Assembly: GCA_036768485.1 (NCBI GenBank)
Contig: JAVLUZ010000838.1
Location: forward strand, 1 to 64,000
Origin: Mermis nigrescens
Lineage: Eukaryota; Nematoda; Enoplea; Mermithida; Mermithidae
DNA length: 64,000 bases
Reading direction: 5' to 3'
A model generated the notes under the pieces. That model was not told where the DNA came from. It was given only the letters and a program-made list of their open reading frames with translations, and ran no database searches. Of this stretch, positions 12,926-22,628 are shown in pieces (position 1 is the first letter of the stretch; each line of letters opens with the position of its first letter). A program made the position numbers and the translations under genes.

Positions 12926-13478
12926 CTATAGTCTGTTTCATTTATCCGAGAGCTTTTTCAGCAAATGTTTTCGGAGCTTACAGTAACCCCTTCTTTCGTA
13001 TTTACTGTAGGTCGCTAGATCTCACTATAGCTATGTAGTAGAGACGGGTTTTTCAACAACATTTTTGCAGCATAATTTATTCTCGTCTTCCAGCAGATCA
13101 ATTAATTTACTGATAAAAATCGCGCATTCATCATATCTTGAGTCGACACTTTAAACACAATCGACTAAGATGCTAAGAAACGCCGCGAACTCCCGCATAG
13201 CTCAGTGGTAAAACCTCTTGCTTGTAGTCGAAGCAACCCGGGTTCGATTCTAGCCGATAGCTTTTTGTTTAGCGCACTTACTGTAGTATGTTTCAGCACT
13301 GATTTATTGCCTAAATCAAATTTATTTGGGTATATTAGTGCATTAAAAATGGAAGAATTCTAACCATTCGCCCTCACTGAGCTGATCTGCTGGAGTACAG
13401 TAATTCGTCTTGTTTAGCTTACTGTAGCCCTTAAAAGAATTGACTTAAAAGCTCTCGAATAAATGAAACAGACTATAG
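12926..13478. mobile_element. MITE with AGTCTGTTTCATTTA termini (about 550 bp), carrying a tRNA-like insert
   Basis: Inverted ends: CTATAGTCTGTTTCATTTAT with CCGAGAGCTTTT on the left, AAAAGCTCTCGAATAAATG with AAACAGACTATAG on the right. TA dinucleotides flank both ends, as for Tc1/mariner-type MITEs. A relative at 59386 shares the left 200 bp and the GTAGGTCG..GATC(A/T)C core but lacks the tRNA-like segment at 13191-13260. No coding capacity. Confidence 0.75.
13191..13260 (+). tRNA. tRNA-like sequence inside a MITE (probable tRNA pseudogene)
   Basis: Has a good pol III A box (TAGCTCAGTGG, 13198-13208) and B box (GGGTTCGATTC, 13240-13250) at normal spacing. The acceptor 5' strand (TCCCGCA) has no matching 3' strand and the T stem pairs poorly. 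The anticodon arm centres on TTGTAGT. I read it as a degenerate tRNA or tRNA-derived insert, not a working tRNA. Confidence 0.35.
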
Positions 13479-13484
13479 AGCTTT

Positions 13485-13690
13485 GCAGTTTTTCATAAAT
13501 TTAATCTGCATAAATCAGGCTACAAAATTGGTTTGAAATTAGGAGCAGTGATGCATGCGGCTTGGCAATGTCGAACATTTCCCCATAACTCGATATACTG
13601 CAGAATATCACAACTATTTAAGGTGCCAGTTTAAAACACTTTTGTGGGCACTTTAACTTTTTTAAACCTATAGTATATTTACGAAACCTT
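13485..13690. mobile_element. Partial MITE of the AGTCTGTTTCATTTAACTTT subfamily
   Basis: Internal landmarks match the full copies at 21629 and 61204: GGCTACAAAA, a (T)ACTGCAGAATATCACAAC block and an AAACACTTTTGT(G/A)GGCACTTTAA block. One end abuts the 12926-13478 MITE and the other is unclear. Confidence 0.5.
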
Positions 13691-14645
13691 GTGCATGTAA
13701 ATCAATTTTCAGAGATCTAATACGCAGTTACAAAAGTGGCTTTGTAAGCAATTTTTTACAATAAAACTTCATATGCTTGCCAATTGCTGTGCACAGTATG
13801 GTGATTGCTGCTTCTCAAATAAAACAATTTTTGTAATCGAATTACATCGACTTGAGAATTGTTATTCATGGTGAAACATACTATAAAAGTTAAATGAAAC
13901 GGACTTCATGCATGAATTCGCTCGGAAAACGAGTTTCCTTATTACTGTAGCAATCGATTTTTCCCTCGACCGACTAATTAGGTAGCTTATTTTTTAGAGG
14001 TGGCTGATCGAGCGATGTAGAAATCGAGTGTTACTGTAATAAGGGAATTGGTTTGCCGAAGCGAATTTATGCACTATAGTCTGTTCCATTCCAAACGGCC
14101 CATTTTCGCATTACGGCTTATTACTGTAACATAATATTTCCGGGTCCTTCTATGTCAAGTGGTCTAGCCAGAGGTCCTACCTCGACCATCGCAGATTCTA
14201 ATAAAATTTTGCGTGTATTTACCCTAGGGTTTCAAACGAGCTTCTGCAAAAAAAATTTCATATTTTCGGAACTGCAGGTAGACAGAGCCCAAAACATGAA
14301 CCCTACTCTGTATTCATTGTACAGAAACCTTAAAAAGCCGCAACTTTCATATCGCATTGGAACCAAACCAGACCATCTTATCCGCTGAACATTTGTGAGC
14401 ATGGGCAATTTTTCGGCCTTCTTTTTAGCTATAGTAAAATAGGTTTTTAGCTATTCGTTCTCCGGTTGTAAACGTTGCATAAATTCGCCGCGAAAAATTG
14501 ACTTTTTGAAAATTATTTCTAACTTTAGCCATTTATTTTCCTCAAACGAGAAAAATTTTTATCCAGCTATTGCATGACTAAAACGAGCATAGAATGCTCT
14601 GTCTTAATACAAGATAGCAGATTATAAAACATTCGCAGTATCATA

Positions 14646-15680
14646 GTTAGCGCCTTAGCGCGTACCTATAATATACTTGGGTACCCCAACATATGTCCCC
14701 CCCACTCACAGCTATAAGGGCACACATCTGAGAGGTGCAGTTTTTGTAAAGGTAGATAATAAAAAAACTTAGGACCCCCATTTTTTTCTTGTTTACACTC
14801 AATACCGAGCGCGTCGTAAGTGTGTAAAGTTTACACCAAAAATTCAAATGATTTGCGGAGGGCCAATTTTTTTCAATGTTTTTCCTAATTAGTAGGTTAC
14901 GAACAAGGTGGGCAGCACCAAAATTCTGGGGGGGTGAAAAAATTTCTGGAGGGGGTGAAAAAATTTTTAAAGGTCAAAAAATGGTCTTAAAAGTTGTCGT
15001 ATGGCGAAAAAACACCATTTTTCGACGTTTCTCATCAAGCACTATCCAATGGCATCAAAAAATTGCTAAAAAAGCAAAAAAAATTTTCTGGTGGGGGTAT
15101 TTCAACTTCTGGGGGGTGCATACCCCCAAACCCCCACACGCCCATGAGTGGTTACGAATCTGGTCTTAAAATTTCTTTACACTCATTGGTTGTTGCACAG
15201 GAGTGTAAATTAGACGGTCTTTTACTGTTTTCATGTGCAAGAGCATATCTAACTCAGTTTTACATTCTATGCGGTCTGATTGGTTTCAAAAGGTAGACGG
15301 TTATCAAATCTAGGGAGTCTTTTTTATTTATTTTTTAAAAGTAATATTTTCAAATTTAGAGGCGGTTTATTGTAAAGAGTCTGGGACAAAAAAATATTTT
15401 TCCCTGCCATATTCTCCACTTAGTAGACAGAACGTGATAACTACGTTTAAAATGTGCCTCGTCTTAAGCGCTACACGTCAAAATTTATTTTGTTTCTTTT
15501 CAATCAATATTGCGTTATAAGTGCAGGTGTAAACTTTACACTGAAAAAATTCTTACCGCTCAGAGCGTCGTGGATGATGAATTTTTTTAATGTTCTCCGT
15601 AAGGTCTGAATAACGAATCTGACCTTTAAACTTTTCTACAGCCACTGTTTGTTGAGGTATGAAGAGTTGAACATTGAATT
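14646..15680. repeat. Long repeat L, unit 1 of a tandem duplication
   Basis: Begins with GTTAGCGCCTTAGCGCGTACC and ends with GAAGAGTTGAACATTGAATT. The next unit (15684-16457) repeats the same order: a TACTTGGGTACCCC block, TGATTTGCGGAGGGCC, TAGTAGGTTACGAA, a CCACTTAGTAGACAGAA block and AGAGCGTCGTGGATGATGAA. Unit 1 is longer because it contains an R2 insertion. Confidence 0.85.
14905..15155 (+). repeat. Repeat family R2 inserted in long repeat L
   Basis: Interrupts unit 1 between TAGTAGGTTACGAA and a second GGTTACGAATCTGG. Unit 2 has the two sides joined (GTAGGTTACGAATCTGG at about 15935), which dates the insertion after the duplication and gives GGTTACGAA as a candidate target duplication. 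Confidence 0.8.
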
Positions 15681-15683
15681 CAT

Positions 15684-16457
15684 AGGTAGCGCGTTAGCGC
15701 GTACCTATAATATAGGTACTTGGGTACCCCCAACATATGCCCCCCCTCACAGCTATAACGGCACACATCTGAGAGGTGCGGTTTTTTTAAAAGGTAGATA
15801 ATAAAAAACTGAGGACCCCCATTTTTTTGTTTACACTAAATACCGAGCGAGTCGTGAGTGTGTAAAGTTTACACTAAAAATTCAAATGATTTGCGGAGGG
15901 CCAAATTTTTTGAAAAAATGTTTTCCTTGATTAGTAGGTTACGAATCTGGTTTTAAAATTTCTTTACACTCATTAGATATTGCACAGGAGTGTAAATTAG
16001 ACGGTTTTTTACTGTTTTCATGTGCACGAGCATATCTAACTCAGTTTAACATTCTATGCAGTCTGATTGATTTCAAAAGGTAGACGGTTATAAAATCTAG
16101 GAGGTTAAAACAATATTTTTTAAATTTAGAGGCGGTTTATTGTAAACAGTCTGGGACAAAAAAATATTTTTTCCCTGCCATATTCTCCACTTAGTAGACA
16201 GAATATGGTAGCTACCTTTGAATTGTGCCTCGTCCTAAGCGCTACACGTCAAAATTTATTTTGTTTCTTTACAATCAATATTGCGTTATTAGTGCAGGTG
16301 TAAACTTTACACTGAAAAATTTTTCCCGCCTAGAGCGTCGTGGATGATGAATTTTTTTAAAAAATATTCTCCGTAAGGTCAGAATAACGAATCTGACCTT
16401 TAAACTGTTCTACAGCCACTGTTTGTTGAGGTATGAAGAGTTGAACTTTGAATTATA
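15684..16457. repeat. Long repeat L, unit 2 of the tandem duplication
   Basis: Uninterrupted version of the 14646 unit. It starts with the near-palindrome GGTAGCGCGTTAGCGCGTACC (split at the centre: GGTAGCGCG / TTAGCGCGTACC). Contains the GTGTAAA(C/G)TTTACAC palindrome at 15860-15874 and 16298-16312. Confidence 0.85.
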
Positions 16458-18148
16458 TATCTATTTTCTAATGCCGATAGATAACTCCGTATTGCATATT
16501 GTTTGATCAGATTTTTCTTATTTCAGAGGTTTTTGACTCATCTTTATTAAATAATTATTTTTATTATCATAAATGCACTATTCTAAAACTTCAGTAGAAT
16601 GATGAATATTTTTTAATAATTGACTAAGTAGTAAAATTCGCCGATTTGTCGAGTTGGTGTAGAGGCTGACGCATCCGTTCTCGCATGCGGGTTTAAAAAA
16701 AGACTAATGGGTTCAAATCTTCTGAGTACTGACTTTTATCATTTTTTAATTCTTTCGGCAAAACCATGCACTTTCGACTTGTTTATGTCTGCCAACAATT
16801 CCGGTTATGAGATTTAAGAAATTTTTTCAGACAGAAATGTACTATGGATCAAGGGTTATCTTGTTGTTACCAGCAAACTTTTTTACAATCAATACGCAAT
16901 TAGTACCACGGATTTAAACTTTACACTCTAGTGGATGAGTAAAAAAATAGATTTTGTCCGAGATTTCTCTGCCAACTTTTTCGATTATGAGTTGGGATGA
17001 ATTTATAAAATATAAATAAAATAACTTTCAAGGGCTACAGGTCGAAGCAAGCCGCGTTAAAAAAACGTAATATTGAGTTGTTTATGGGGGTGTAAAGTTC
17101 GAAATCTGAGAAGTCGAAATCGAAAAACAGGTTTTTTTCGTATTTTGATTGGTAAATCAATATTTTGCGGAACATAACTTTCGCACATTCAAACGTACTA
17201 CAATCAAAGGGCTACAAACTGGCCCGCACCGAATTTATTTACCCTCAATGGGGCGTTAGGTTCAGATTTTTAAAGTTTACAATGTGGTGGACAGTGGAAA
17301 ATACGTGTTTGTCCATTTTTTGTTCGCAACTTTCTCTGTTCAGAAGTCGGGCGAGGTCGAATAGGATGAAAATAAAGTACTTTCTGAGGGGTACGCGTCA
17401 CTGCGAATTGCGTTTGTTTAAATCAACATTTAACTTTTTCGGTAGGTGTAAATGTAAAAAATGGGGGAGTTAAACGTGTTTCTGTCTTAGTTTTTCTGCC
17501 AAGTTCTGGGTTATGAGTCTGGATATAATCTCAAGTCAAAAATTAACCAGAAACCAAATGTGGTACGCCAATTTGTTTGCACTCAACAGTGGTGTAAAGT
17601 GGTTTTTATCTGATATGTATTTGTCCTCGGTCCATTGTGGAGAATTAATCTTTTCATAAATGTTGATCGTAATATCACAGTTATATCAGAATTACGAATC
17701 CGACTGAAATTTTCTTTACACTCAGTGGTTGTGTAAAGTTTACACTGCATCTTAACTTTAGTTCTACAGCCTTGCGGAAGGAAGCTAAATTGTTTTTCAA
17801 AATGTTAAACGTAAAATCAGAATTGGGAATCTGACTGTTAGTTTTCTATACACCTAGTAGTTGTGTAAAGTTTGCACTATTCATTTGTTGTCAATGTGTA
17901 GTTTATACTACAAATTTATTTTACTTCCAAATGTGAGCGTTAGTGTTCCTCACACTTGATATTTGCGTAAAGTTTATGCTGAAAAACTTTGATCTGTTTA
18001 AATAATGTAAGGTTGTCTTGTTTAAAAAGGTTAATGCTGATGTTAAGAACAATATTGTTTTCCGCGTTCTTGGACTGCTGTCATTATTGTGGTATGTTAC
18101 TGTATGTGTTTACTGACTGATGTACTGAAATCATGCTAATTAAAAGTA
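16458..18148. repeat. Long repeat L, right part with recurrent TGTAAAGTTTACACT blocks
   Basis: Diverged blocks of roughly 150-200 bp, each with 'ATTACGAATC(T/C)GAC' and a GTGTAAAGTTTACAC-type motif (exact at 17731-17745). The same order of blocks occurs at 47340-48560, so this is one long repeat with a second copy. There is no open reading frame of note. Confidence 0.7.
16640..16727 (+). tRNA. tRNA-like sequence (low support)
   Basis: A box-like TGTCGAGTTGG (16647-16657) and B box-like GGGTTCAAATC (16709-16719) frame a CGCAT..ATGCG stem. Acceptor and T stems do not pair well. It may be a long-variable-arm tRNA pseudogene. Confidence 0.2.
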
Positions 18149-19075
18149 GGGTACTAGCAAAGAAAAATGCTCCGATGGAACAAAAAAGATGAATATACTT
18201 GAAATTGTGGATTATAAAGGATGTAAAAGGAGGGGACTAGGAAAAACCTACCTAGAGTCGCAAAATCTGCTAAAAATCTCACTTTCTCTAAGCAACGCAA
18301 AAAATCGAAGTATATTCTGCGGCCAACAGATTAAAAAAATCTTTAACCATAAAAATGATTGAAAAAGCAGCACGTTAGCTATGCAGTAGCTATGGGAAAT
18401 GATACTGAGTAAACTAACAGTCTTTCAAAGCCAATTGAATGAAATTGCAAACATCGATGCATCCAAGACAACTGAAGAAATTATTGGTTTAAAACAGTAG
18501 GAAACGCGTAAGTTGACTTAAAACAGACTAAATGTAATTACAGTAGCATTCCCGTAACGATTGTGTGCACCAATTAATCGGCCCCTGCTTTGCTTGCTAT
18601 AATGTTCATAACAAAATAAAACAACTTTAAATACAACTGTTCAGTAGGTAATAGTTTTGAAAAATGAGCTTGTTAAGCGAGAGTTGTAAACCAAGAGAAA
18701 CTTAAAGTTTACAACTCTCGCTTAACAAGCTCATTTTTCAAAACTTTAAATACAATACCAATTAGTTTTATATCAATCAAGATACGAAGCTAGTCAGCGT
18801 TGCTACTTGCCAGCAATTTAAAAAAAGTAAACATTATAGATTTCGTTTATACACTCTTATCTGAAACTTTGAACATTATTTAAAAAAGACACTTTGTTCG
18901 AAGCCGCAGAATATACTTCGATTTTTTGCGTTGCTTAGAGAAAGCGTGATTCTTAGCAGATTTTGCGACTTTAGGTAGATTTTTCCTAGTCCCCTCCTTT
19001 TACATCCTTAATAATCCACAATTCCATGTATATTCATCTTTTTTGTTCCATCGGAGCATTTTTCTTTGCTAGTAA
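18149..19075. mobile_element. Inverted-repeat element with about 170-bp arms (right end of long repeat L)
   Basis: Left arm runs from GGGTACTAGCAAAGAAAAAT to TATATTCTGCGG (about 18310). The right arm (18900-19075) is its inverse, ending GCATTTTTCTTTGCTAGTA. The flank CTAATTAAAAGTA is shared with the shorter copy at 48676, so it moved or duplicated together with repeat L. A near-centre hairpin lies at 18653-18745. Confidence 0.8.
18653..18745. repeat. Perfect 39-bp inverted repeat with 15-nt loop
   Basis: Arms at 18653-18691 and 18707-18745 are exact reverse complements (AGTTTTGAAAAATGAGC.. / ..GCTCATTTTTCAAAACT). AACTTTAAATACAA occurs as a direct repeat just outside the left arm and overlapping the right end. 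The copy at 48676 lacks this hairpin. Confidence 0.9.
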
Positions 19076-19525
19076 AGATATAATTGTGCAAACTTTCAAA
19101 AAATCTAAAATATGCTAATTTTTCAGTTGCATTTTTCTCAAAAAAACTTATCCCTTGATTTCTTTTTTTACTATTGAAAAGAGAAATTTTTTTATACTAA
19201 AATCATCTTGAATTGGCGTGGGAACTCAAACTATCGCTTAAAAAACGGCATCAAAGTTTACTATTGTGGCCAGAAATGTATCTAAATGTAAAGAGTCGAC
19301 TCGATATTGGACAAGTCAAAATTTTTTAAATAAATGTTACGTAGTTTTTAAAGCTAAGTTTGATGGGGCTAATCATTTTTCTTGAAAACAATTATTTGTT
19401 GTGTAAAGTGAGTGTGTCAAGTATCAAAAATTACCATTTTTGTCAACTTTTAAAGGTTCTAGCATTTTTCCTTGTAACTCATAATCACGAAGATCAAATT
19501 CAATAATTCTTTTTTTGTTTGAAAG

Positions 19526-19936
19526 ATGAATAATTTTACATTTGTAGAATTAATTCAGATTTACAGTATTCTTTCAAAATTTATTGATATGATTATAAAC
19601 ATAAAACATTTGCGATTTTGGCTTCAGGTTTTTTTGATAATTTCCGATGTAGCGCATATACCACGGCGGGCCGTAGCTCAAATTATAAAATTCTATAACT
19701 TATCACTAGAGGCTTTAATAATAAAAAATAAAAAATTAAAAGACCCTTTTTTCAATAGAACATGGTATGCTAAGAAATGTTCGAAGTTTAACAAATTAGC
19801 CGAATGTCACAATGTTTTCCCGATAATTAATTTTGGCAATCTCTTATACTGCATGGTGGCATTGGCTGTTATCAGGGGCTTATATGTGGTTCGTGGCATT
19901 TCGGTTTGGCGTAGGCATCCTCGTCAAACCGTCTAG
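19526..19936 (+). CDS. Unrecognised 136-codon open frame
   Basis: An ATG-started frame in AT-rich DNA, translating to a basic, partly hydrophobic sequence with no motif I recognise. Length is near what chance allows at this base composition. No paralogue was seen in the window and no splice sites were resolved. It may not be a gene. Confidence 0.12.
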   Translation: MNNFTFVELIQIYSILSKFIDMIINIKHLRFWLQVFLIISDVAHIPRRAVAQIIKFYNLSLEALIIKNKKLKDPFFNRTWYAKKCSKFNKLAECHNVFPIINFGNLLYCMVALAVIRGLYVVRGISVWRRHPRQTV

Positions 19937-20079
19937 ACTTACGATACGACAATACATCAGATCAATGCGATAGTCTCAACAATCTGTCTGCTTACTTTCG
20001 GTGATAGTTCTTTAGGTTATGCCCAAACTTGTATGAAACAAGGATTGTAAGTAGAGCACTTACACGTTCGAAAATCGTG

Positions 20080-20154
20080 TGCGATGTAGCTCAGTGGTAG
20101 GGGTCGGTTCTATTTAACCGTATCAGTCCTGGGTCCGACTCCCGGTCGGTCGCA
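20080..20154 (+). tRNA. tRNA-like sequence, probably a pseudogene
   Basis: A box TAGCTCAGTGG (20087-20097). The T arm CTGGG / TCCGACT / CCCGG pairs over five bases, and TGCGA / TCGCA at the ends pair fully. Faults: the anticodon loop between CGGTT and AACCG has six bases (CTATTT), and two extra bases sit between T arm and acceptor. Anticodon cannot be assigned securely (TAT or ATT). Confidence 0.35.
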
Positions 20155-20204
20155 GTTGCTATTTTACAATATGTACTGTACCTATACTATAGATGAAGTC
20201 GTCG

Positions 20205-20480
20205 ATCCAGGGGTCAGCCGGGCTAGGGGATCATCCAGAAAGTTTTCTGATCTAAAATGTCCTCTGGTATAAAAGCTAAAATGCTGTAAAAACTATGCCT
20301 TGATCCGCATTTTATTGTGATTTAAAGCACGTTTTACAGGAAAATTTTAATTTTCATCAATTTCGGGCCTTCATTTATTTTCTCCAGAAAATTTTTCAAT
20401 CTTTTATCCTGGGAGGCTAGACCAAACATGATTTTGAGGGGCTTTCAAACCCTCCCGAAAGAAGGATTTCACCCTTCCCC
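20205..20480 (-). repeat. Repeat family R3, diverged inverted copy
   Basis: Contains, in reverse, the family blocks around AAAATTTTTC, a TTTATTTTCTCCAGAAAA block and AGGCTAGACC. Better copies are at 24411 and 24693. Confidence 0.4.
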
Positions 20481-21628
20481 GCCTATAAATTTTTTTACTC
20501 CTTAGAATTTCTGATTTTCCAAAAAAATCGTATCAAATAAGCTGTCTTCAATGGCGGATCCAGGATTTTCCTAAAGGGGAGCGGTACCTCTAAGGGGGCG
20601 GAACCCTGACTTGGGCGGAAAAATTAGCCGTTTTAACCCGAAAATCGCTAAAAACCGCTCAAAAATCCTTAATTGTGCGCACTATTTTGGGCCGATGGGG
20701 GGGGGGGGTGCGGCCGCCCATCGCCCCCCTAAATCCGCCCCTGGCTGTCTTGAGCGTTTTTAGCAATAGTTCGGCAAAAATTGTCAAATTTTTGGCGATT
20801 CGTGCCATATACTCATTTTTGACTAAATTCTATTCACTTTATTCAATTTTTCGTATTTCTTAAAAATTATTATCATTTTCTCATCATTAAGACAGAAAGA
20901 GCATCATCTGAAACGTCAAAAAATGTGTTTATGAGACCCATGCCCATAGTTTTTGAGCCCAAAAAAGGCACTTCAGTGCACGTTCGGTAAACGTGCGAAG
21001 TCAATACATATGTAAATTTTGTTATGCTGCTCATAGTGTCGTTTTTGCACATACGTATTTACTTTTTTCTTGAAAATATTGGAAAAAACCACTGATTACT
21101 GTGCTAATATAAAATCATGACGGCTGACGACAATTCAATGAATCCTGATAATTCTGTCATTTACATTGTTTTGGATAGGTATATCAATCCGTTTTTCATT
21201 TGCATAAATCGATATTGATGTAATGTTTGTTCCAATCCTCTTAAGTTATTTTTAGATTTAATTCGTGTAATTAACAAATTATGGCCGATTGCGCACAACT
21301 TTCAATTTCTGATTACTGATAGCTAGTGTCAGAGTTTTGCATTCTAAGTTTTTCAATGCTATATAGCCTCGTGAATAAATCTTATCTTAAAATTTTTGTT
21401 TAATTTAGTCTGCTGAAGTCGCGATATGAATCTTATTTGGTAATTTTTTGTTCATTGCGCAAGATGTGGACGATTCACATAGAAGTATGAAAAGGGCCTA
21501 GATTCTAAATGACTTCTATGCAAAATAATTTTTCCTTAAATAGTACCGCATTAAACAAAAACTTTGAAAACTTTAATTATTTTGTTCACTGGCACGCTGG
21601 ATAGAAAACTTCAACCATGAGTTTTTAT

Positions 21629-21856
21629 CTAGTCTGTTTCATTTAACTTTGCGGTTTTCTTTTGAATTTTATCCTAATAAAATAGGCTACAAAAGTGGTT
21701 GAAAGTTTTAATACAGTAACTTGGTTTGCAGATGACAAATTTCTTGCCACAACTCTATATACCGTGGAATATTACAACTACAGCATTACTTTAAAACATT
21801 TTTGTATGCACTTTAAAGTTTATCAAAAACCTCAAAGCTAAATGAAACAGACTATA
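21629..21856. mobile_element. MITE, AGTCTGTTTCATTTAACTTT subfamily (about 230 bp)
   Basis: Ends CTAGTCTGTTTCATTTAACTT and AAGCTAAATGAAACAGACTATA are inverted. Interior GGCTACAAAAGTGG and its inverse are shared with 61204-61434 and with the outer layer of 37841-39884. Confidence 0.8.
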
Positions 21857-22335
21857 AATTGCTGAATGCTAAGTATTTTTACGTCCTTGAGTAAAGTTTT
21901 TTATTTCTTAGGACGCGTCTGATAGCAGTGCTCATCTCGTATAGACCTCTGTATCGGTGACTCGCCGATATTTTTTCGACTCACCCACCGAAAAAAATTC
22001 TCATGGGCTTAATGTATCAATTGACGCAACGAAAGCCGGTAGACCCAACGAACAAAGTTCGTTACGACCACTATTTGTATAAAGTGCAATTTTTGTGGAC
22101 TTAGCCATATGTTTAGAAAATAACACTATTTTCGGACGTTTCTGACAATGCAAGTTCGTTTTATAACATATAAACCTTAAAAATTTCGTAAAAATTTTGA
22201 AAAAGTTCGGATAAATTGAGCGAGAAATAATCGAAAATGAGTATATCACTCGAAGCGCCATAAATTTGACACTTTTGGAGAAAAAGATCGCTAAATGCGC
22301 GCAAAGCAGCACATTTTGTACGATAATGTAGAAAA

Positions 22336-22480
22336 TCAAAAATTCTGGAGGGTCAGCACCTCAGCAGCCTTTTTTGCAAGCTCAACAGCCATTCTGTGGG
22401 GGATGGGGTTAAACCCGCACATGGACGTTGGGGTTTGGGGGGTTAAAATACTACCACAGATTAATCTAGACTCCCAGATT
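22336..22480 (+). repeat. Repeat family R2, partial copy
   Basis: AAAATTCTGGAGGGTCAGCA followed by GGGGATGGGGTTAAACCCGC and a G-run end (GTTGGGGTTTGGGGGG) matches R2 ends; the middle is missing. Confidence 0.4.
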
Positions 22481-22620
22481 TAAATTTTTGGCTATTCCGC
22501 GATTTTTGAAACTTTTGTCCCATTCAGATCCTCTATAATTCTATTGCTACCCATGTATGGTTAAGCTTCTCCCCAATACCACGTGTTACATATATGTACG
22601 AGTATGTACTATTTTTATTA

Positions 22621-22628
22621 CACCAGAT
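22621..22628. repeat. Target-site duplication, left (CACCAGAT)
   Basis: CACCAGAT recurs at 24306-24313, directly outside the other end of the foldback element. Eight bases fits hAT or Mutator-like transposition. Confidence 0.6.
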
